A model generated the notes under the pieces. The model did no database searches and was not told where the DNA came from. It was given only the letters and a program-made list of their open reading frames with translations. The position numbers and the translations under genes are program-made. 5,959 nt of DNA from Acinetobacter sp. (lineage in GTDB: Bacteria > Pseudomonadota > Gammaproteobacteria > Pseudomonadales > Moraxellaceae): NCBI GenBank assembly GCA_008017255.1, contig SSHD01000102.1, positions 1 to 5,959 of the forward strand. Reading direction: 5' to 3'. This document shows, in pieces, positions 5,295 to 5,959 of this stretch. Within the stretch, counting starts at the first letter, position 1; each line of letters begins with the position of its first letter.

Positions 5295-5660
5295 TTAGTT
5301 TACTTCACGGTCTACAAGCTCAACATAAGCCATCGGCGCAGCATCACCTGCACGGAAGCCTGCTTTAAGCACGCGTAGATAACCGCCGTTACGTTCTTTG
5401 TAACGAGGGCCAAGAACGGTAAATAATTTACCTACAGTTGCTGCTGAACGAGTACGAGCAAATGCCAAACGGCGGTTTGCTACAGAATCGACTTTAGCTA
5501 AAGTGATTAAAGGCTCAGCAACGCGGCGAAGTTCTTTCGCTTTAGGCAAAGTTGTTTTAATTAACTCATGCTCAACTAAAGCATTGGTTAAGTTTTGAAA
5601 CAACGCCTTACGGTGGCTGCTGGTACGGCCTAATTTCACACCACTATTACGATGACGCAT
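5295..5660 (-). CDS. rplQ: 50S ribosomal protein L17
   Basis: L17 is a large-subunit ribosomal protein near the peptide exit tunnel. The 121 residues cover the entire family domain: [20 protein letters not shown] at the start, the highly conserved [20 protein letters not shown] (32-51) and [11 protein letters not shown] (61-71), and [18 protein letters not shown] (101-118) near the end. It lacks the acidic-alanine tail of the E. coli protein, which is a normal difference between lineages. The start is fixed by AGGA on the minus strand (5669-5672), eight bases before the ATG. It follows rpoA by 18 bases and precedes a strong terminator, so it is the last gene of the alpha operon, as in most gammaproteobacteria. 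Confidence 0.98.
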   Translation of the reverse strand: MRHRNSGVKLGRTSSHRKALFQNLTNALVEHELIKTTLPKAKELRRVAEPLITLAKVDSVANRRLAFARTRSAATVGKLFTVLGPRYKERNGGYLRVLKAGFRAGDAAPMAYVELVDREVN

Positions 5661-5678
5661 GGTGATAGTCCTACTTAA

Positions 5679-5959
5679 TTAACGGCTACGATAGGCAAAA
5701 CGATCGTCCATACGGAGACTAGCTGGTGGCCAGTTCTCTAAACGCATGCCGAGTTGCAAGCCTTTCGATGCCAAAACATCTTTGATCTCAGTTAACGATT
5801 TTTTACCAAGGTTAGGAGTTTTTAACAACTCAACTTCAGTACGTTGAACAAGATCACCAATGTAGTAAATATTTTCTGCCTTCAAACAGTTAGCAGAACG
5901 AACAGTAAGCTCGAGATCATCTACTGGACGAAGCAAAATTGGGTCAACTTCTTCGCGAG
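5679..5959 (-). CDS. rpoA: RNA polymerase alpha subunit, C-terminal domain (partial, 5' end outside window)
   Basis: The last 92 codons are present and the frame is open to the right edge, so the gene begins outside the window. They encode the end of the linker ([14 protein letters not shown]) and the full alpha C-terminal domain, which contacts UP-element DNA and activators. The DNA-contact residues known from E. coli are all visible in [13 protein letters not shown] (equivalents of Arg265 and Asn268) and [12 protein letters not shown] (equivalents of Gly296, Lys298 and Ser299). The conserved [12 protein letters not shown] is followed by the tail [11 protein letters not shown], which replaces the short acidic end of the E. 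coli protein. The gene is directly upstream of rplQ and in the same operon. The TTG at 5934-5936 is an internal leucine codon, not a start. Confidence 0.98.
   Translation of the reverse strand, partial: REEVDPILLRPVDDLELTVRSANCLKAENIYYIGDLVQRTEVELLKTPNLGKKSLTEIKDVLASKGLQLGMRLENWPPASLRMDDRFAYRSR

Noticed and set aside
1..5959. CRISPR arrays, tRNA or rRNA genes, insertion sequences, integrase or transposase genes
   Set aside because: No regularly spaced repeats, cloverleaf-like sequences, rRNA segments or transposase motifs were seen on either strand.

Overview
The window looks like a chromosomal segment from Acinetobacter or a close relative in the Moraxellaceae. The evidence is the alpha-subunit C-terminus and ribosomal protein L17 at the right edge, an AlmA-type flavin monooxygenase of the kind known from Acinetobacter, moderately AT-rich DNA and gammaproteobacterial-style SdhE/YgfX proteins. 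This assignment rests on recognising protein families by eye; no search was run.

Layout, left to right. A minus-strand gene for a small hydrophobic protein starts at 53 and runs off the left edge. A gene-free, increasingly AT-rich stretch (54-498) holds a cluster of short repeats and a possible decayed coding remnant. The minus-strand pair sdhE-ygfX (flavin insertion into succinate dehydrogenase plus a two-helix membrane partner) overlaps by 14 bases. Divergent from it, an acyl-CoA dehydrogenase gene runs on the plus strand (1330-2502). It converges on a minus-strand exported DUF2059 protein, and a hairpin with T-tracts on both sides lies between them. Next, on the minus strand, is almA (3320-4810), with its own terminator downstream and a 28-base inverted repeat in its promoter region. 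A second gene-free stretch (4811-5294) ends at the hairpin terminator of the ribosomal operon, whose last two genes, rpoA (partial) and rplQ, fill the right edge.

How the genes fit together. Three proteins bind or handle FAD: SdhE attaches it covalently to the succinate dehydrogenase flavoprotein, the acyl-CoA dehydrogenase uses it for the first step of beta-oxidation-type chemistry, and AlmA uses it with NADPH for monooxygenation in long-chain alkane metabolism. AlmA products could feed into acyl-CoA dehydrogenation, but the genes are separate transcription units, so a joint pathway is an inference from proximity only. The right edge is core translation and transcription machinery.

No clearly novel system is visible. 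The best leads are the inverted repeat at the almA promoter, the EthA-like character of AlmA, the relocated catalytic glutamate of the acyl-CoA dehydrogenase, the repeat cluster at 363-500, and possible gene remnants in the two intergenic stretches.
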